This document shows positions 8,777-18,586 of a DNA stretch of 64,000 bases, piece by piece. Made by a program: the position numbers and the translations under genes. The stretch is from Tolypothrix campylonemoides VB511288 (GTDB taxonomy: Bacteria; Cyanobacteriota; Cyanobacteriia; Cyanobacteriales; Nostocaceae): positions 923,083-987,082 of the forward strand of contig JXCB02000027.1 in assembly GCA_000828075.3 (NCBI GenBank), given 5' to 3'. Below the pieces are notes generated by a model. The model ran no database searches, was not told the origin of the DNA, and was given only the letters and a program-made list of their open reading frames with translations. How positions within the stretch are numbered: position 1 is the first letter of the stretch; every line of letters begins with the position of its first letter.

Positions 8777-11641
8777 CTAGGGATGCAATTGTACCCGTTC
8801 TCCGTAACGCAATAACTTTTCTATCGTAACGAGACGATTTTCCCAAACTTTGACTTGATATGGATTTTCCAGAGCTTGTACACGCATCCACACTCTAAAT
8901 TGAGACTGTAACCTTAAAAGCGACGCTCTTGCTGTTACCAACTTAGTTTGATTTGGGTTAGTAGCTAGCTGATTTAAAGCATTTTCCACAACTTCTGCTT
9001 GCGAGTTAAAAGTTGAAAGCGTTGTGGAAGGTATTCGCAGCTTGTTGTTTTGCAAAGCCAACTTCCACTCACTTTGCAGGGCTGTGTAACGGACAGCAGC
9101 AGTTTGAAAAGGTTTGCGGTGCGGAATCGGTTCTTTTTGTCGGGATTGAACGTTACCTTGAGTATTACTAAAGGCTTTATTCAGGTCATTGGTGAAATTC
9201 TCCGCAGCAAACAAAGCGTAACCAATAACAGGCAAATCTCTCAGCAGTTGAATTTGATCAAATGCTCCGACTGTCTGCAAAGAAAGCAGGCGAATTCCTG
9301 GTACCAACAGCGAAGAACCCAGTTGTGTAGAAGATGTTATCCAAGGTTGTGCCAGCCGCTCAAAGCGCGGGGTATCCTGAGCATAAGTCATGGGGACAAT
9401 TAAATCGATATCGCCACGCCTTGCCCAAACCTCCCAGTGTTGCTGTAGCTTCTGAATGCGTTCTTGTTCTGGAAGGGGAAAAACAGCAGCCGATAAAATC
9501 AAATTAGGTCGCTTTTTTCGCAGTTGCTGTGACACTTGAGCAACAAAGTTATCAATTTGTGAGGTACGAAATTCTGTCCACTTTTGCCACAGTTGCCGTT
9601 CTCTTGGAGAAATCCTGACTGGATCTACACCAGCGATTTGCTGAAACTGCTCTCTAGCCGCCTTGCCATAACCATAAATCCGGTTAGCGGCTGGGTCTTG
9701 AAAGGGATAGCGAATGTAATCTAGTTGTAGACCATCCACGTCATAGCGGCTAACAATTTCCTCATACAAACTGAGCAAATACTGCCGCACTTGGGGATTT
9801 GCCGGGTCTAAGAATGGCTTGCTTTGTCCAGAAGGAACCATTTGACCGCGATTATCGTATCCTGCCCAATCAGGATTAGCAGCAAGCACTGGTCCTGGGT
9901 AATTCGGATCTATGTTGAGGAGTTGATTGTGTTTTCGATTGCCAGCAGCAAAAGCCCAAACCCAAGCGTGTAATTCTATACCCCGCTCGTGAGCCAACTT
10001 GACTCCAGATGCCAATGGGTCCCAACCGCGAACTAAAGGGTTTGGCTGCGGCGCAATTTTGCTTGGATAAATCGTGTAGCCAGCATTTACCGTTTCAAAA
10101 AATACTGTGTTAATTCCGGCTTGCGCTAGGCGGTCAAAAATCAGAGCGAGTCCTTCCTCGTTTCTCGCACGGATAATTGTTCCCCGGTCGAGCCATATTG
10201 CCCTGATTTCTGGTTGCGCCAGTCTGCGATTCAAAGGAAATTGGTTCCATAAATTTGCTTTTGCTACCAACCATTGCTGACGAGCCTGAGCGTAATTTTT
10301 CTGTGCAATCAATTGGGGCAAATTTTTCGCAACTTCGCGAGCAGCATCTAAAGCTTGCTCTACGTTCACAACTGCTCCTCCGGGTCTTGTTGAGGCAACT
10401 TGCGCTTGTTGCGTCTTTGCTAATTGGGCGTTGTCGCCATTTTCAGAAAGAATTCGTGCTGCTAAATGAGCGCTCTCGACTCTACCAATAAGTTTTTCTA
10501 GCTCATATTGCAGGGTGAGCGTTTCAGTTTGGCTAATTGGTGCTTGCGAGTTAGGGACAACATCAAACCGCACCGCTGTTTCAAGTTGGTCAATAGCCTC
10601 ATCTGATTTTGGAGGCGTAACACTAGGAAGAGGTCTGGGTAGAGGAGCTGTGGCAATCTTGGGAGGAGGGGGGGATGAGGGAGATGGGGGAGATGAGGGA
10701 GATGGGGGAGATGGGGGAGATGAGGGAGTGCGGGAACTAGGGGTAGATGGGGAAGCGGAGGAAGCCTTTTCTCCGGCTGCTCGTCTGCTGGCCTGCTCGT
10801 CTGCTCGTCTGCTCGTCTGCTCCCGTGCTTGTCCTTTCGCCGGAGTTGCTGGCGCTTTAGCCACGGTGGTGGAGCAGGTTTGAGAACCTCCTGCTACTTT
10901 AGTTGGGGCAGTTGTGGGCTTTTTTACATATCGGTTGATAGTAGTTTGTAACCAAGCAGTATCTAACTGAGCGCTTGAAGCCGCATCTACACCCCAGCGC
11001 CAGCCAAAAAAGGTGGAACGCTCATTGGCTACTACTGCTGCTGGATTATCTTTGGAACCCCAAACAGCAGCAGCTTGAGTTGTGAAGTTATCAGGAATCA
11101 CGACGCCACCTCGTACTTCACCAAAGAGTCCGTTTTGATTTGCCCATTCTAGGAATTTTGCTTTTGGTGATGGTTGTAGCTTTTGTGGACTATCAAGGCT
11201 GAATCCCCAATAACCGCCTAGAAGTGTTCGCAGTAGCTGTCGCACTCCCGGCGCTGACAAACTCCCGACAGGCCCGCTGGCTATTATGCGCCCTCCCTTG
11301 CTCATCCACTCCTCGAGGGCAATGGCTTGTGCGGGCGATAATAACTCGATATTTGGCAAAAATAAAACCGCGCGATCGCCCCAATCTGCTGCATCCTTCA
11401 CACTTGCAAGAGGAATCACGCAATACTTCACCCCAGCCGCCTGTAAGCGGTTTGTGATTCCCGTCCACTGATTTGCATTTTCTTCGCTATGGACTATGCT
11501 CAATACCGGTTCTGAAGTTGCCGCGCTGGCTGGCAAAACGTTTAATAGATTAAATATTAAAAAATTAAAATTTAGAATTAATATTCCTGCTTTTTTAATT
11601 TTCAATTTTATCTTTTTACTTCGTCTTTTCTGATTTCTCAC
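8777..11641 (-). CDS. Secreted family-10-like glycoside hydrolase (GHL10/YngK type)
   Basis: 954 residues. A basic start followed by a hydrophobic stretch ending in ASAA suggests a signal peptide or anchor. Residues about 45-240 resemble a small Rossmann/GATase-like domain. A low-complexity Ser/Pro/Ala/Arg linker (about 265-345) is encoded by a 9-bp DNA repeat. The glycosidase-like TIM barrel starts at RAIWLDRG (about 480) and includes FFETVNAGYTIYPS, HAWVWAFAAGN and DGLQLDYIRYPF, typical of the GHL10 family. The C-terminal 150 residues are helical. Predicted to act on a polysaccharide outside the cytoplasm; the substrate is unknown. Starts with GTG. Confidence 0.82.
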   Translation of the reverse strand: MRNQKRRSKKIKLKIKKAGILILNFNFLIFNLLNVLPASAATSEPVLSIVHSEENANQWTGITNRLQAAGVKYCVIPLASVKDAADWGDRAVLFLPNIELLSPAQAIALEEWMSKGGRIIASGPVGSLSAPGVRQLLRTLLGGYWGFSLDSPQKLQPSPKAKFLEWANQNGLFGEVRGGVVIPDNFTTQAAAVWGSKDNPAAVVANERSTFFGWRWGVDAASSAQLDTAWLQTTINRYVKKPTTAPTKVAGGSQTCSTTVAKAPATPAKGQAREQTSRRADEQASRRAAGEKASSASPSTPSSRTPSSPPSPPSPSSPPSPSSPPPPKIATAPLPRPLPSVTPPKSDEAIDQLETAVRFDVVPNSQAPISQTETLTLQYELEKLIGRVESAHLAARILSENGDNAQLAKTQQAQVASTRPGGAVVNVEQALDAAREVAKNLPQLIAQKNYAQARQQWLVAKANLWNQFPLNRRLAQPEIRAIWLDRGTIIRARNEEGLALIFDRLAQAGINTVFFETVNAGYTIYPSKIAPQPNPLVRGWDPLASGVKLAHERGIELHAWVWAFAAGNRKHNQLLNIDPNYPGPVLAANPDWAGYDNRGQMVPSGQSKPFLDPANPQVRQYLLSLYEEIVSRYDVDGLQLDYIRYPFQDPAANRIYGYGKAAREQFQQIAGVDPVRISPRERQLWQKWTEFRTSQIDNFVAQVSQQLRKKRPNLILSAAVFPLPEQERIQKLQQHWEVWARRGDIDLIVPMTYAQDTPRFERLAQPWITSSTQLGSSLLVPGIRLLSLQTVGAFDQIQLLRDLPVIGYALFAAENFTNDLNKAFSNTQGNVQSRQKEPIPHRKPFQTAAVRYTALQSEWKLALQNNKLRIPSTTLSTFNSQAEVVENALNQLATNPNQTKLVTARASLLRLQSQFRVWMRVQALENPYQVKVWENRLVTIEKLLRYGERVQLHP
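10671..10733. repeat. 9-bp coding tandem repeat
   Basis: Seven-fold GATGRGGGA-type units lie inside the glycosidase gene. Read on the minus strand they encode its Ser-Pro linker. Replication slippage would change linker length in steps of three residues without breaking the frame. A second tract of TGCTCGTC units lies just beyond, at about 10780-10825. Confidence 0.75.
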
Positions 11642-11757
11642 TCTTGACCCTCACCTTTAACAATTCAAAATTCCCTCATTCAAAGTATGCCTACGGCACG
11701 CTGTGCGAACAAAAATAAACAACTTAATGATGAATTTTGAAATGAAATTATAAAAGA

Positions 11758-13131
11758 TTAACTTTTGTCGCCGTTCAGTGGTTTGATACAGGTTTGAATA
11801 AATTCTTCAACTCCCGCTACTGGAAATATTTTTGTATCCAGCTTACAAGCCACATCCTCAACACTTATATCATCTAAAAATACCAATTCACCATGTTTGA
11901 GCATGACACTTGGCAGCAAAATTCCATCTCCCAAATCTTGCCCCTGTAACTTCAAAAGCAAATCATGACCAGTCAGCAAGCCAGTAACGGTAATATTTTG
12001 TCCCCAGTAATCACTTGACAAAGCACACATTTTAATATCTAAACCCTCAACAGAATTTAATTGCTTCAAAATAGGTTGAAACGCTTGTTCTACTGCATTA
12101 CCAACTATCCAAGTCAATTTTCTCGGCTGAACTTTTGGCGGTAGTAACTTGTTTGCTGTTTCGGCAAACTGCTTGAGAAACAAACGAATCGAACCGACAC
12201 CGTTATCTATTTGAGGATAATCTTTGTATTCTGCTTCGGTTGGTAATTCCTCTCCAGCAATCAAAAACCACTCATCAGCTAGCCAAACACAGCTTTGTCC
12301 TTGTTTCTTTTGAAATTCCTGCTGTAGCGATGGCGCAAAGCGCCCGCTCCTTTGGAGCGATCGCACTTGGGAAATGACTTCCCGTGCTTTTTCTCTGGTG
12401 ACAGGTGTGAGTTCATCTTCTTGGGGACGAAACCGCGTTAAACCCACTGGAACCACTGCCACAGAAGCAACAGCAGGCACTTCTCCAGTATGAAAAGACG
12501 CTAAATCTCTTAACGTCTGTTCCAGATGAATGCCATCATTGATACCAGGACAAACCACGACTTGTGCGTGAATTTGCAGCCTTCTTTTTTTGAACCACTT
12601 GATTTGCTGCAAAATTTGTCCTGCACGAGAATTTTTCAGCAGTCTAATTCTAACATCGGGTTCCGTCGCATGAACCGACACGTACAAAGGAGACAGCCGC
12701 ATATTTTCAATTCGCTGCCATTCTCGTTCTGTTAAATTGGTGAGAGTTAAGTAAGAGCCATACAAAAAGCTCAGGCGATAATCATCATCCTTTAGATATA
12801 AACTTGAGCGCTTACCTGGTGGTTGCTGGTCAATAAAGCAAAACGGGCAACGATTATTACACTGAATCAAACCATCAAATAGAGCTGTTTCAAACTCTAA
12901 ACCTAAGTCGTCGTCATAATCTTTTTCAATTTCAAGATGATGGGTTTTCCCCGCAGTGTCTAAAACTTCTAGTTCTAGTACCTCATCCGCACACAAAAAC
13001 TGATAATCTATCAAATCGCGAGGATGTGTACCGTTGATGCTGACAATTGCATCTCCCACTTCAAATCCAATTTCTGCGGCGATCGACTCTGGTAGGACTT
13101 TTGTAATTCGGGCAGGACGAATGGTAGTCAT
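11758..13131 (-). CDS. PDZ/radical SAM protein, DUF512 family (TIGR03279-like)
   Basis: 457 residues. Residues 1-60 form a PDZ-like domain (ITKVLPESIAAEIGFEVGDA). A radical SAM cluster motif CX3CX2C follows (NNRCPFCFIDQ, about residue 92). The C-terminal half is DUF512 (VGNAVEQAF, TGLLTGHDLL, SVMLKHGELVFLDD). This architecture is conserved in cyanobacteria and in some Firmicutes, and its reaction is not established. ATG start. The neighbours are a glycosidase and an ABC importer, with no obvious operon, so the context gives no functional clue. Confidence 0.88.
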   Translation of the reverse strand: MTTIRPARITKVLPESIAAEIGFEVGDAIVSINGTHPRDLIDYQFLCADEVLELEVLDTAGKTHHLEIEKDYDDDLGLEFETALFDGLIQCNNRCPFCFIDQQPPGKRSSLYLKDDDYRLSFLYGSYLTLTNLTEREWQRIENMRLSPLYVSVHATEPDVRIRLLKNSRAGQILQQIKWFKKRRLQIHAQVVVCPGINDGIHLEQTLRDLASFHTGEVPAVASVAVVPVGLTRFRPQEDELTPVTREKAREVISQVRSLQRSGRFAPSLQQEFQKKQGQSCVWLADEWFLIAGEELPTEAEYKDYPQIDNGVGSIRLFLKQFAETANKLLPPKVQPRKLTWIVGNAVEQAFQPILKQLNSVEGLDIKMCALSSDYWGQNITVTGLLTGHDLLLKLQGQDLGDGILLPSVMLKHGELVFLDDISVEDVACKLDTKIFPVAGVEEFIQTCIKPLNGDKS

Positions 13132-13366
13132 AAGTGGTGAGTTATAATATACGGGCTATTATTTATTAGTTAATATGCGATAATGAATCGTCTGAGAACT
13201 TGTAGGGTTGAACGAGTGATACTCTACAAGCTTATAATTTATCGCTACTGATTTTAACTTACCTGGAATCAAAGTAATATTTATAATTTATCCAAGAGTC
13301 GATAATAGACTTTAATTGATTTAATAAAGAACAAAAATCAGTGTATTAACTTTATTTTGCATAAAA

Positions 13367-13458
13367 TAGACCTCTTGCGGAATGTAAGTTCTATCTGTGT
13401 CCATCTGTGTCCATCTGTGGTTAGTTATTCTTTTTTTTCGACTTTTGCAAGAAGTCTA
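13367..13458. repeat. Small inverted-terminal repeat element
   Basis: A 92-bp stretch bounded by TAGACCTCTTGC and GCAAGAAGTCTA (imperfect inverted ends), enclosing three tandem copies of CATCTGTG/TCCATCTGTG words. A related arrangement occurs at 16388-16497. No target duplication is seen. It lies in the leader of the ABC importer operon. Confidence 0.55.
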
Positions 13459-13515
13459 ATGAAATCTCTGTATGATTATCAACGTTTAAAGTCGTAACAG
13501 CAGCGTAGAGTTCGA

Positions 13516-14514
13516 GTGCGGAAAATAATCTCAAGCAACCGTGTACTGGTGGTAACTTTATTACTGAGTATCGCACTACTTTTTATGATAGGGATTTCCC
13601 TGTCATTTGGGGCGGTGGCGATGACTCCAGCCCAATTATGGCAAGCAATACTGCGTAAAGGAGACACACTCACTCAAACCATTATCTGGGATTTACGACT
13701 ACCGCGCACCCTAGCCGCAATGCTAGTCGGTGCAGCCTTAGGAATGTCTGGCGCACTACTTCAGGGAATGCTGCGAAACGGACTCGCAGATCCGTTCTTA
13801 CTCGGTATTTCTGCTGGTGCAGGTTTGGTAGTTGTGCCAATAATTACCCTTGGGGTATTGCAGAGCTGGGTTCCTTTGGCTGCTTGGATTGGCAGCTTAT
13901 TAACAACTATTTTCGTTTATTTTCTGGCTCGTAGTGGTGATGGTATTTCGATTGAACGGTTAATTTTGGGTGGAGTCGCAGTGAGTTCATTATTTGGGGC
14001 GATTCAATCGGTATTGTTGCTGCTGGCAGACGATGGACGAGTGCAAGCGGCGTTAAATTGGTTAATTGGTAGTTTGAATGGAAGAGGATGGAATCTGGTA
14101 GCGATCGCCGGACCTTATATTTGTTTATCCTTACTGCTGGGCTGTCTGTTGGGGCGTAGTGTTAATTTGCTCAATTTGGGCGATGACTTGGCAGTTGGGT
14201 TAGGGGTTTCCTTGGTGCGATCGCGCATTTTTATTGGCGCTATTGCCACATTATTAGCCGCAGGTGCTGTAAGTGTCGCGGGATTAATTGGCTTTGTCGG
14301 CTTAATCGTTCCTCATGGTATCCGCTTGTTTGTTGGCACAGATTATCGAGTTGTTTTGCCATTGAGTGCTGTTGGCGGTGCTTTCGTCCTCACAGGCGCT
14401 GATTTACTCTCTCGCTTAGGTGCTGTGGAGTTACCAGTTGGTGCTGTCACTGCACTCTTTGGATCGCCTCTGTTTATCTGGTTACTGTATCAACGCAAAG
14501 GAAATTTTAACTAA
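13516..14514 (+). CDS. FecCD/BtuC-type ABC transporter permease
   Basis: 332 residues, highly hydrophobic, with about 9-10 membrane helices. It carries the family signature regions PRTLAAMLVGAALGMSGALLQGMLRNGLADPFLLGISAGAG near residue 60-100 and GLIGFVGLIVPHGIRL near 255. This family forms the inner-membrane channel for ferric siderophores, haem or cobalamin. It starts the operon permease-ATPase-lipoprotein. GTG start. The substrate cannot be settled: no TonB receptor is adjacent and no cobalamin riboswitch was recognised upstream. Confidence 0.92.
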   Translation: MRKIISSNRVLVVTLLLSIALLFMIGISLSFGAVAMTPAQLWQAILRKGDTLTQTIIWDLRLPRTLAAMLVGAALGMSGALLQGMLRNGLADPFLLGISAGAGLVVVPIITLGVLQSWVPLAAWIGSLLTTIFVYFLARSGDGISIERLILGGVAVSSLFGAIQSVLLLLADDGRVQAALNWLIGSLNGRGWNLVAIAGPYICLSLLLGCLLGRSVNLLNLGDDLAVGLGVSLVRSRIFIGAIATLLAAGAVSVAGLIGFVGLIVPHGIRLFVGTDYRVVLPLSAVGGAFVLTGADLLSRLGAVELPVGAVTALFGSPLFIWLLYQRKGNFN

Positions 14515-14612
14515 ATCGCCGTAAGTCCCCCACCATAACGGTGTGGTTGACATTGAAGGCTTTCGAGGTGCAATGAGAATTTTCATCCCTTAAAGTAGGA
14601 AACCAAACTTCA

Positions 14613-15428
14613 ATGCCACTAGAAACACACAATCTCACCGGTGGATACGCAGGTAAACCGATTGTTCAAGAAATCCAAATCGCACTCCAAGCGCGAGAAT
14701 GGCTAAGTCTTGTAGGTGCAAACGGTTCAGGAAAATCCACCCTTCTAAAACTCATGAGTCGCCTGCTGAAACCGCAAGCAGGCGCAGTGTTACTCGATGG
14801 TAAAGCCATTCACACCCAAAAAGCTGCTGTTGTCGCCCAAAAACTGGCGTTATTACCGCAACAGCAAACGATACCTACGGGGTTGACGGTGCGACAGTTG
14901 GTAGCTTTAGGACGCACACCTTATCAACCTTGGTGGCAATGGGAATTAAACCCCGAGGATAGAGATAAAGTAGAGAGAGCCTTACAGTTAACGCGGATGC
15001 AATCTTTGTGCGATCGCCCTGTAGAACAATTATCTGGTGGTGAGCGACAAAGAGCTTTTTTGGCGTTAGCGTTAGCTCAAGATCCGCAAGTTCTGCTGTT
15101 GGATGAACCGACGACTTATTTAGATATTCGCTACCAGTTACAGTTACTAGAACTGCTCAAACAGCTAAACGAAGAACAAGGCTTGTCGATTATCACAGTG
15201 TTGCATGATGTAAATTTGGCAGCAAGATATAGCTCTCGCATTGCACTGTTGTGCCAAGGTAAAATTTGGGCAGTCGGAGAACCAAGGATAGTTTTGACGC
15301 CTCTTAATTTGGCTGATGTTTTAGGCGTAGAAGTTGCTGTGTTGGAAACGCCCGTTGGTTTGCAAATTTGCTCCTTGGCTGCTATTGGTGATCAGTACCA
15401 AGCTGCATCTGCATCTAGCAATAAATAA
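14613..15428 (+). CDS. FecE/BtuD-type ABC transporter ATPase
   Basis: 271 residues. Walker A GANGSGKST near residue 35, Q-loop LLPQQQT, signature LSGGERQRAFLALALAQ, Walker B VLLLDEPTTYLDI and the switch His in TVLHDVNLAARY are all present. It powers import through the upstream permease. It begins 98 bp after the permease and ends 16 bp before the lipoprotein gene, so the three are probably one transcript. Confidence 0.93.
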   Translation: MPLETHNLTGGYAGKPIVQEIQIALQAREWLSLVGANGSGKSTLLKLMSRLLKPQAGAVLLDGKAIHTQKAAVVAQKLALLPQQQTIPTGLTVRQLVALGRTPYQPWWQWELNPEDRDKVERALQLTRMQSLCDRPVEQLSGGERQRAFLALALAQDPQVLLLDEPTTYLDIRYQLQLLELLKQLNEEQGLSIITVLHDVNLAARYSSRIALLCQGKIWAVGEPRIVLTPLNLADVLGVEVAVLETPVGLQICSLAAIGDQYQAASASSNK

Positions 15429-15444
15429 AAAATATGGGGTAATT

Positions 15445-16338
15445 ATGCAACGTCGTTTCATACTATTTGGGTTAATACTGTGGTTAAGCCTTACCATTTT
15501 TGCTTGCACAAATACAACGACTGAACAAGCAAAAAATACAGATGCAAGTACTATCTCTACATCGCAGCAATCTCAACAGTCAGTCAAAAGAGTAGTCAGC
15601 CTCACATCTCTTTCCGCTGATATTATTTATCAACTCGATAGCGCCAAACTAGTGGGTATATCTGGTAGCAATTTATTCAAAAATGACTCACGTTTTAAAG
15701 ATATTCCCCGTGTGAGTGAGGGACAAGCAACACCAAATTTAGAGAAAATCGTAGCACTGAAACCAGATTTAGTCATTGGCGCAGAAGGTTTTTCTAATTT
15801 GATTACCGACAAACTCAAAGAACTGGGTATTACAACGTTACTCACTAAAGTTGACAGTTGGGAAGGATTACAAGAGTTAACCAAAACCCTGGCAAAAATT
15901 GTTGATGCAGACTCAACTCCATTATTAAACCGCTATCAAACTTTTTTGCCAGATAAACCGGCTCTGAATCCTTCTACATTGATGCTGGTTAGCCGTCAAC
16001 CGATTTTGTCACCAAGCAAAAAAAGTTGGGCAGGAAATTTGCTAGAGAAATTTCAAGCAAAAAATCTCACAGCTGATTTACAAGGTAAAATTTCAATACC
16101 AGGTTATGTGACGCTTTCTGCTGAAAAAGTTCTGGAAGCAAATCCAGATGTATTAATTGTTGTGAGTCCTCAGCCTGGACTGTTGAAATCTTTCAAGTCA
16201 GAGTCCTTTTGGAATCAACTTAAAGCTACGAAAAATAATCGAGTCTATGAATTCGACTATTACGGGCTTGTCAATCCTGGTAGTGTAGATGCGATTGAAA
16301 AAGCTTGTCAGCAACTAAAAGTAGCTTTATCAGGCTAG
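15445..16338 (+). CDS. Substrate-binding lipoprotein of the metal-chelate/B12 ABC importer
   Basis: 297 residues from ATG 15445; an upstream in-frame start would run back through the ATPase gene and is rejected. The N-terminus has a signal peptide ending in a lipobox-like LTIFAC, so Cys20 is probably lipidated. The rest is a PF01497 (BtuF/FhuD-like) two-lobed binding fold: RVVSLTSLSADIIYQLD, ALKPDLVIGAEG, EANPDVLIVVSPQPG. It delivers a chelated metal or corrinoid to the permease. The ligand is not deducible. Confidence 0.9.
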   Translation: MQRRFILFGLILWLSLTIFACTNTTTEQAKNTDASTISTSQQSQQSVKRVVSLTSLSADIIYQLDSAKLVGISGSNLFKNDSRFKDIPRVSEGQATPNLEKIVALKPDLVIGAEGFSNLITDKLKELGITTLLTKVDSWEGLQELTKTLAKIVDADSTPLLNRYQTFLPDKPALNPSTLMLVSRQPILSPSKKSWAGNLLEKFQAKNLTADLQGKISIPGYVTLSAEKVLEANPDVLIVVSPQPGLLKSFKSESFWNQLKATKNNRVYEFDYYGLVNPGSVDAIEKACQQLKVALSG

Positions 16339-16387
16339 AAGTAAACAGTTAATATAGCGGACTCAATTGAGTGCAATACATCAGGAG

Positions 16388-16497
16388 ATAAGAACCACAG
16401 ATGGACACAGATGGACACAGATAAATTATCTGCGTTCATCTACTTCGGCGTCCATCTGCGGTTTTAAAGAGCGAAAAACCAGACTTTTGCAAGAAAT
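16388..16497. repeat. Dispersed repeat related to 13367-13458
   Basis: Contains the CACAGATGGACACAGATGG words (reverse complement of those at 13395) and ends in GACTTTTGCAAGAAATCTC, matching the right end of the first copy. The left end is not preserved. It sits between the convergent lipoprotein and uppP genes. Confidence 0.5.
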
Positions 16498-16501
16498 CTC
16501 A

Positions 16502-17464
16502 TCAAATATTTTGCAAAAATCCTGCTCCAATTGCCCCTAGGATAAGTACGCCAAACACCAATCGATACCAGATAAATACCCAAGTGCTTCGGTTTTTCAA
16601 AAAGCGCAACAACCCAGCGATCGCCATATAAGAAAACACCGCAGATGAAACGACGCCAACCACCAGGGAAACTATCCCTGCATTCTCTAACCCTTGTCCT
16701 AAAACATCTTTTAACTCAACTAACCCAGCTAAGGTAATGGCAGGGATACCTAGCAAAAAGGAAAATCTAGCTGCTGTTGCCCTTTCTAAACCAATAAATA
16801 ATCCTGCTGTTAAGGTAGAACCGGAGCGCGAAACACCAGGAATTAATGCCATAGCTTGAGCTAATCCCATCAATATACCATCTGACATATTCAATTGGCT
16901 AAACTCTCGCTTTCGTGTGCCCACTTTTTCTGCAACTCCCAATAACAGTGACATAAAAATTGAGGCACCTGCGATCGCTGTCAGACTCCGTAAAGGCGAA
17001 TTATCAAAATCGGGAATGAATTTTTTTATTAAAAGTCCAAAAAAGACAATTGGCAACGTTCCGATGAGAATTCCCAAGGTGACACGAAAGTCGTTGTCTT
17101 GGTAATCAGAACGGGCGATCGCTTTTATTGTACCTTGAGCAAGTTGTGTCAAATCGCTCCAGAAATACCACACCACAGCAGCAATACTCCCAAGCTGAAT
17201 CACAGCGGTAAAAGTTACCCCCGGATCGCCCCATCCAAGCAGCACGGGCACAACCTTTAAGTGTGCTGTGCTACTAATAGGTAGAAATTCCGTAGCTCCT
17301 TGCACAAAACCTAAAACCAAAGCTTGGAAAATATTCATTTGTTGCACCCCATCTGTCCCTACATTGGGCTGGGTGGCAAGAACTTTTATCGGTACTGCGA
17401 CAACCGAAATAGTCGCGGATGCAGCACTTAAAAGCAAAAATAATTGACGTTTTGATAGAGCCAT
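16502..17464 (-). CDS. uppP: Undecaprenyl-diphosphate phosphatase (first paralogue)
   Basis: 320 residues from ATG 17464, which is preceded by an AGG/AAAGGA-like site; a longer frame has no such site. Multi-pass membrane protein of the BacA/UppP family: GFVQGATEFLPISSTAH (catalytic Glu and Ser), GVSRSGSTLTAGLF (P-loop-like Arg/Ser motif). It releases phosphate from C55-PP to recycle the lipid carrier for peptidoglycan and polysaccharide export, and overproduction gives bacitracin resistance in other bacteria. An N-terminal extension of about 45 residues precedes the usual start (MNIFQALV). A second paralogue lies directly upstream in the same orientation. Confidence 0.93.
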   Translation of the reverse strand: MALSKRQLFLLLSAASATISVVAVPIKVLATQPNVGTDGVQQMNIFQALVLGFVQGATEFLPISSTAHLKVVPVLLGWGDPGVTFTAVIQLGSIAAVVWYFWSDLTQLAQGTIKAIARSDYQDNDFRVTLGILIGTLPIVFFGLLIKKFIPDFDNSPLRSLTAIAGASIFMSLLLGVAEKVGTRKREFSQLNMSDGILMGLAQAMALIPGVSRSGSTLTAGLFIGLERATAARFSFLLGIPAITLAGLVELKDVLGQGLENAGIVSLVVGVVSSAVFSYMAIAGLLRFLKNRSTWVFIWYRLVFGVLILGAIGAGFLQNI

Positions 17465-17635
17465 TCCTTTACCTATGCTCACTGTCTCTACAACCAAATA
17501 CACACACAGCCCACACACAAACCCGGAGGCAAAATAGCTTTTTCAGGAGTGCTACGTGGTCAAACTCACGCATCGACCCATGAACCCATAGCCAGTAGTC
17601 CAAAGTTGTAACTGTAAAAAATATAATAATAGCTT

Positions 17636-18586
17636 CTAAGTATTTTTCAATACCCCAGTCGCGATCGCAACCAGAATTGTAGCCCCAAAAGCCAAACGAT
17701 ACCAAACAAATATCCAATTGTTACGGGTTTGAAGATATCGCAGCAACCAAGCAATCGATATATAAGAAAATACAAACGTAGAAAGTACCCCAACGCTCAC
17801 CACCACCAAGTCAATTTTGCCCAACGCCTCTTTCAAAAACTGATACATTGTTGCAATAGTCAAGGCTGGAATCCCTAACAAAAAGGAAAATCTTGCGGCT
17901 GTTTGTCTTTGGAGTCCTAAAAATAAAGCAGTCGTAAAAGTGGAACCAGAACGGGATACACCAGGTGCTAGCGAGAGCATTTGCCCCAACCCTATCAAAA
18001 GTCCATCTTGCATTTTTAGTGCGCTAAAATCTCGCTTACGACTACCAAATTTTTCTGCTGCTCCGAGTAAAATCGCTAAGACAATTGAATCGATGGCAAT
18101 GGTACTCATGCTGTTAATCAAAGAGTTTTCATCATTAAGCACATCCTTCAGCAGAAAGCCTGCCACCAAAATTGGTAATGTGCCTATTGCTATACCAACG
18201 AGCAATTGCCATTCATTTCGCTCAAAGTCTTTTTGCTGAAAAGCTTTCCAGCCTCCAGTCAAGATTTGACTGATATCCTTGCGGAAATACATTAAGACGG
18301 CAATGACACTGCCAAATTGTATCGTCGCTACAAATGCCTTTTGCCCCAAGAGTTCCCATCCAAATGCTTTGGTAAATACCTCTAAATGTGCAGTACTACT
18401 GATAGGCAGAAATTCTGTTATGCCTTGGATAATCCCCAAGATAAATGCTTGAATGAGTTGCTGCATGAGGTTGGCTTCACCACCAGCTGTGGTGTTTTGA
18501 ATTTCTCCCACCTGTGCCAGTTGTCCCCACACAGAATAAAGCAACCCATACCACTGTGTACTACCCGCCTCTAATATTGTCGTCAT
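17636..18586 (-). CDS. uppP: Undecaprenyl-diphosphate phosphatase (second paralogue)
   Basis: 316 residues from ATG 18586, with GGGAG eight bases upstream; a TTG five codons earlier is possible. Both catalytic motifs are intact: GIIQGITEFLPISSTAH and GVSRSGSTFTTALF. Like its neighbour it has an N-terminal extension before the core. The two proteins share the family core but differ clearly through much of their length, so the duplication is not recent. They are separated by about 170 bp without an evident gene. Confidence 0.92.
   Translation of the reverse strand: MTTILEAGSTQWYGLLYSVWGQLAQVGEIQNTTAGGEANLMQQLIQAFILGIIQGITEFLPISSTAHLEVFTKAFGWELLGQKAFVATIQFGSVIAVLMYFRKDISQILTGGWKAFQQKDFERNEWQLLVGIAIGTLPILVAGFLLKDVLNDENSLINSMSTIAIDSIVLAILLGAAEKFGSRKRDFSALKMQDGLLIGLGQMLSLAPGVSRSGSTFTTALFLGLQRQTAARFSFLLGIPALTIATMYQFLKEALGKIDLVVVSVGVLSTFVFSYISIAWLLRYLQTRNNWIFVWYRLAFGATILVAIATGVLKNT

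Noticed and set aside
10515-10883. Long open frame antisense to the glycosidase linker
   Set aside because: It arises from the 9-bp repeat and gives a Gly/Asp/Glu low-complexity product; the minus-strand reading has real family motifs around it.
13140-13515. Possible cobalamin riboswitch before the ABC importer
   Set aside because: No B12-box or conserved core was recognised; only a small repeat element and an imperfect hairpin (CTTGTAG/CTACAAG) are visible.
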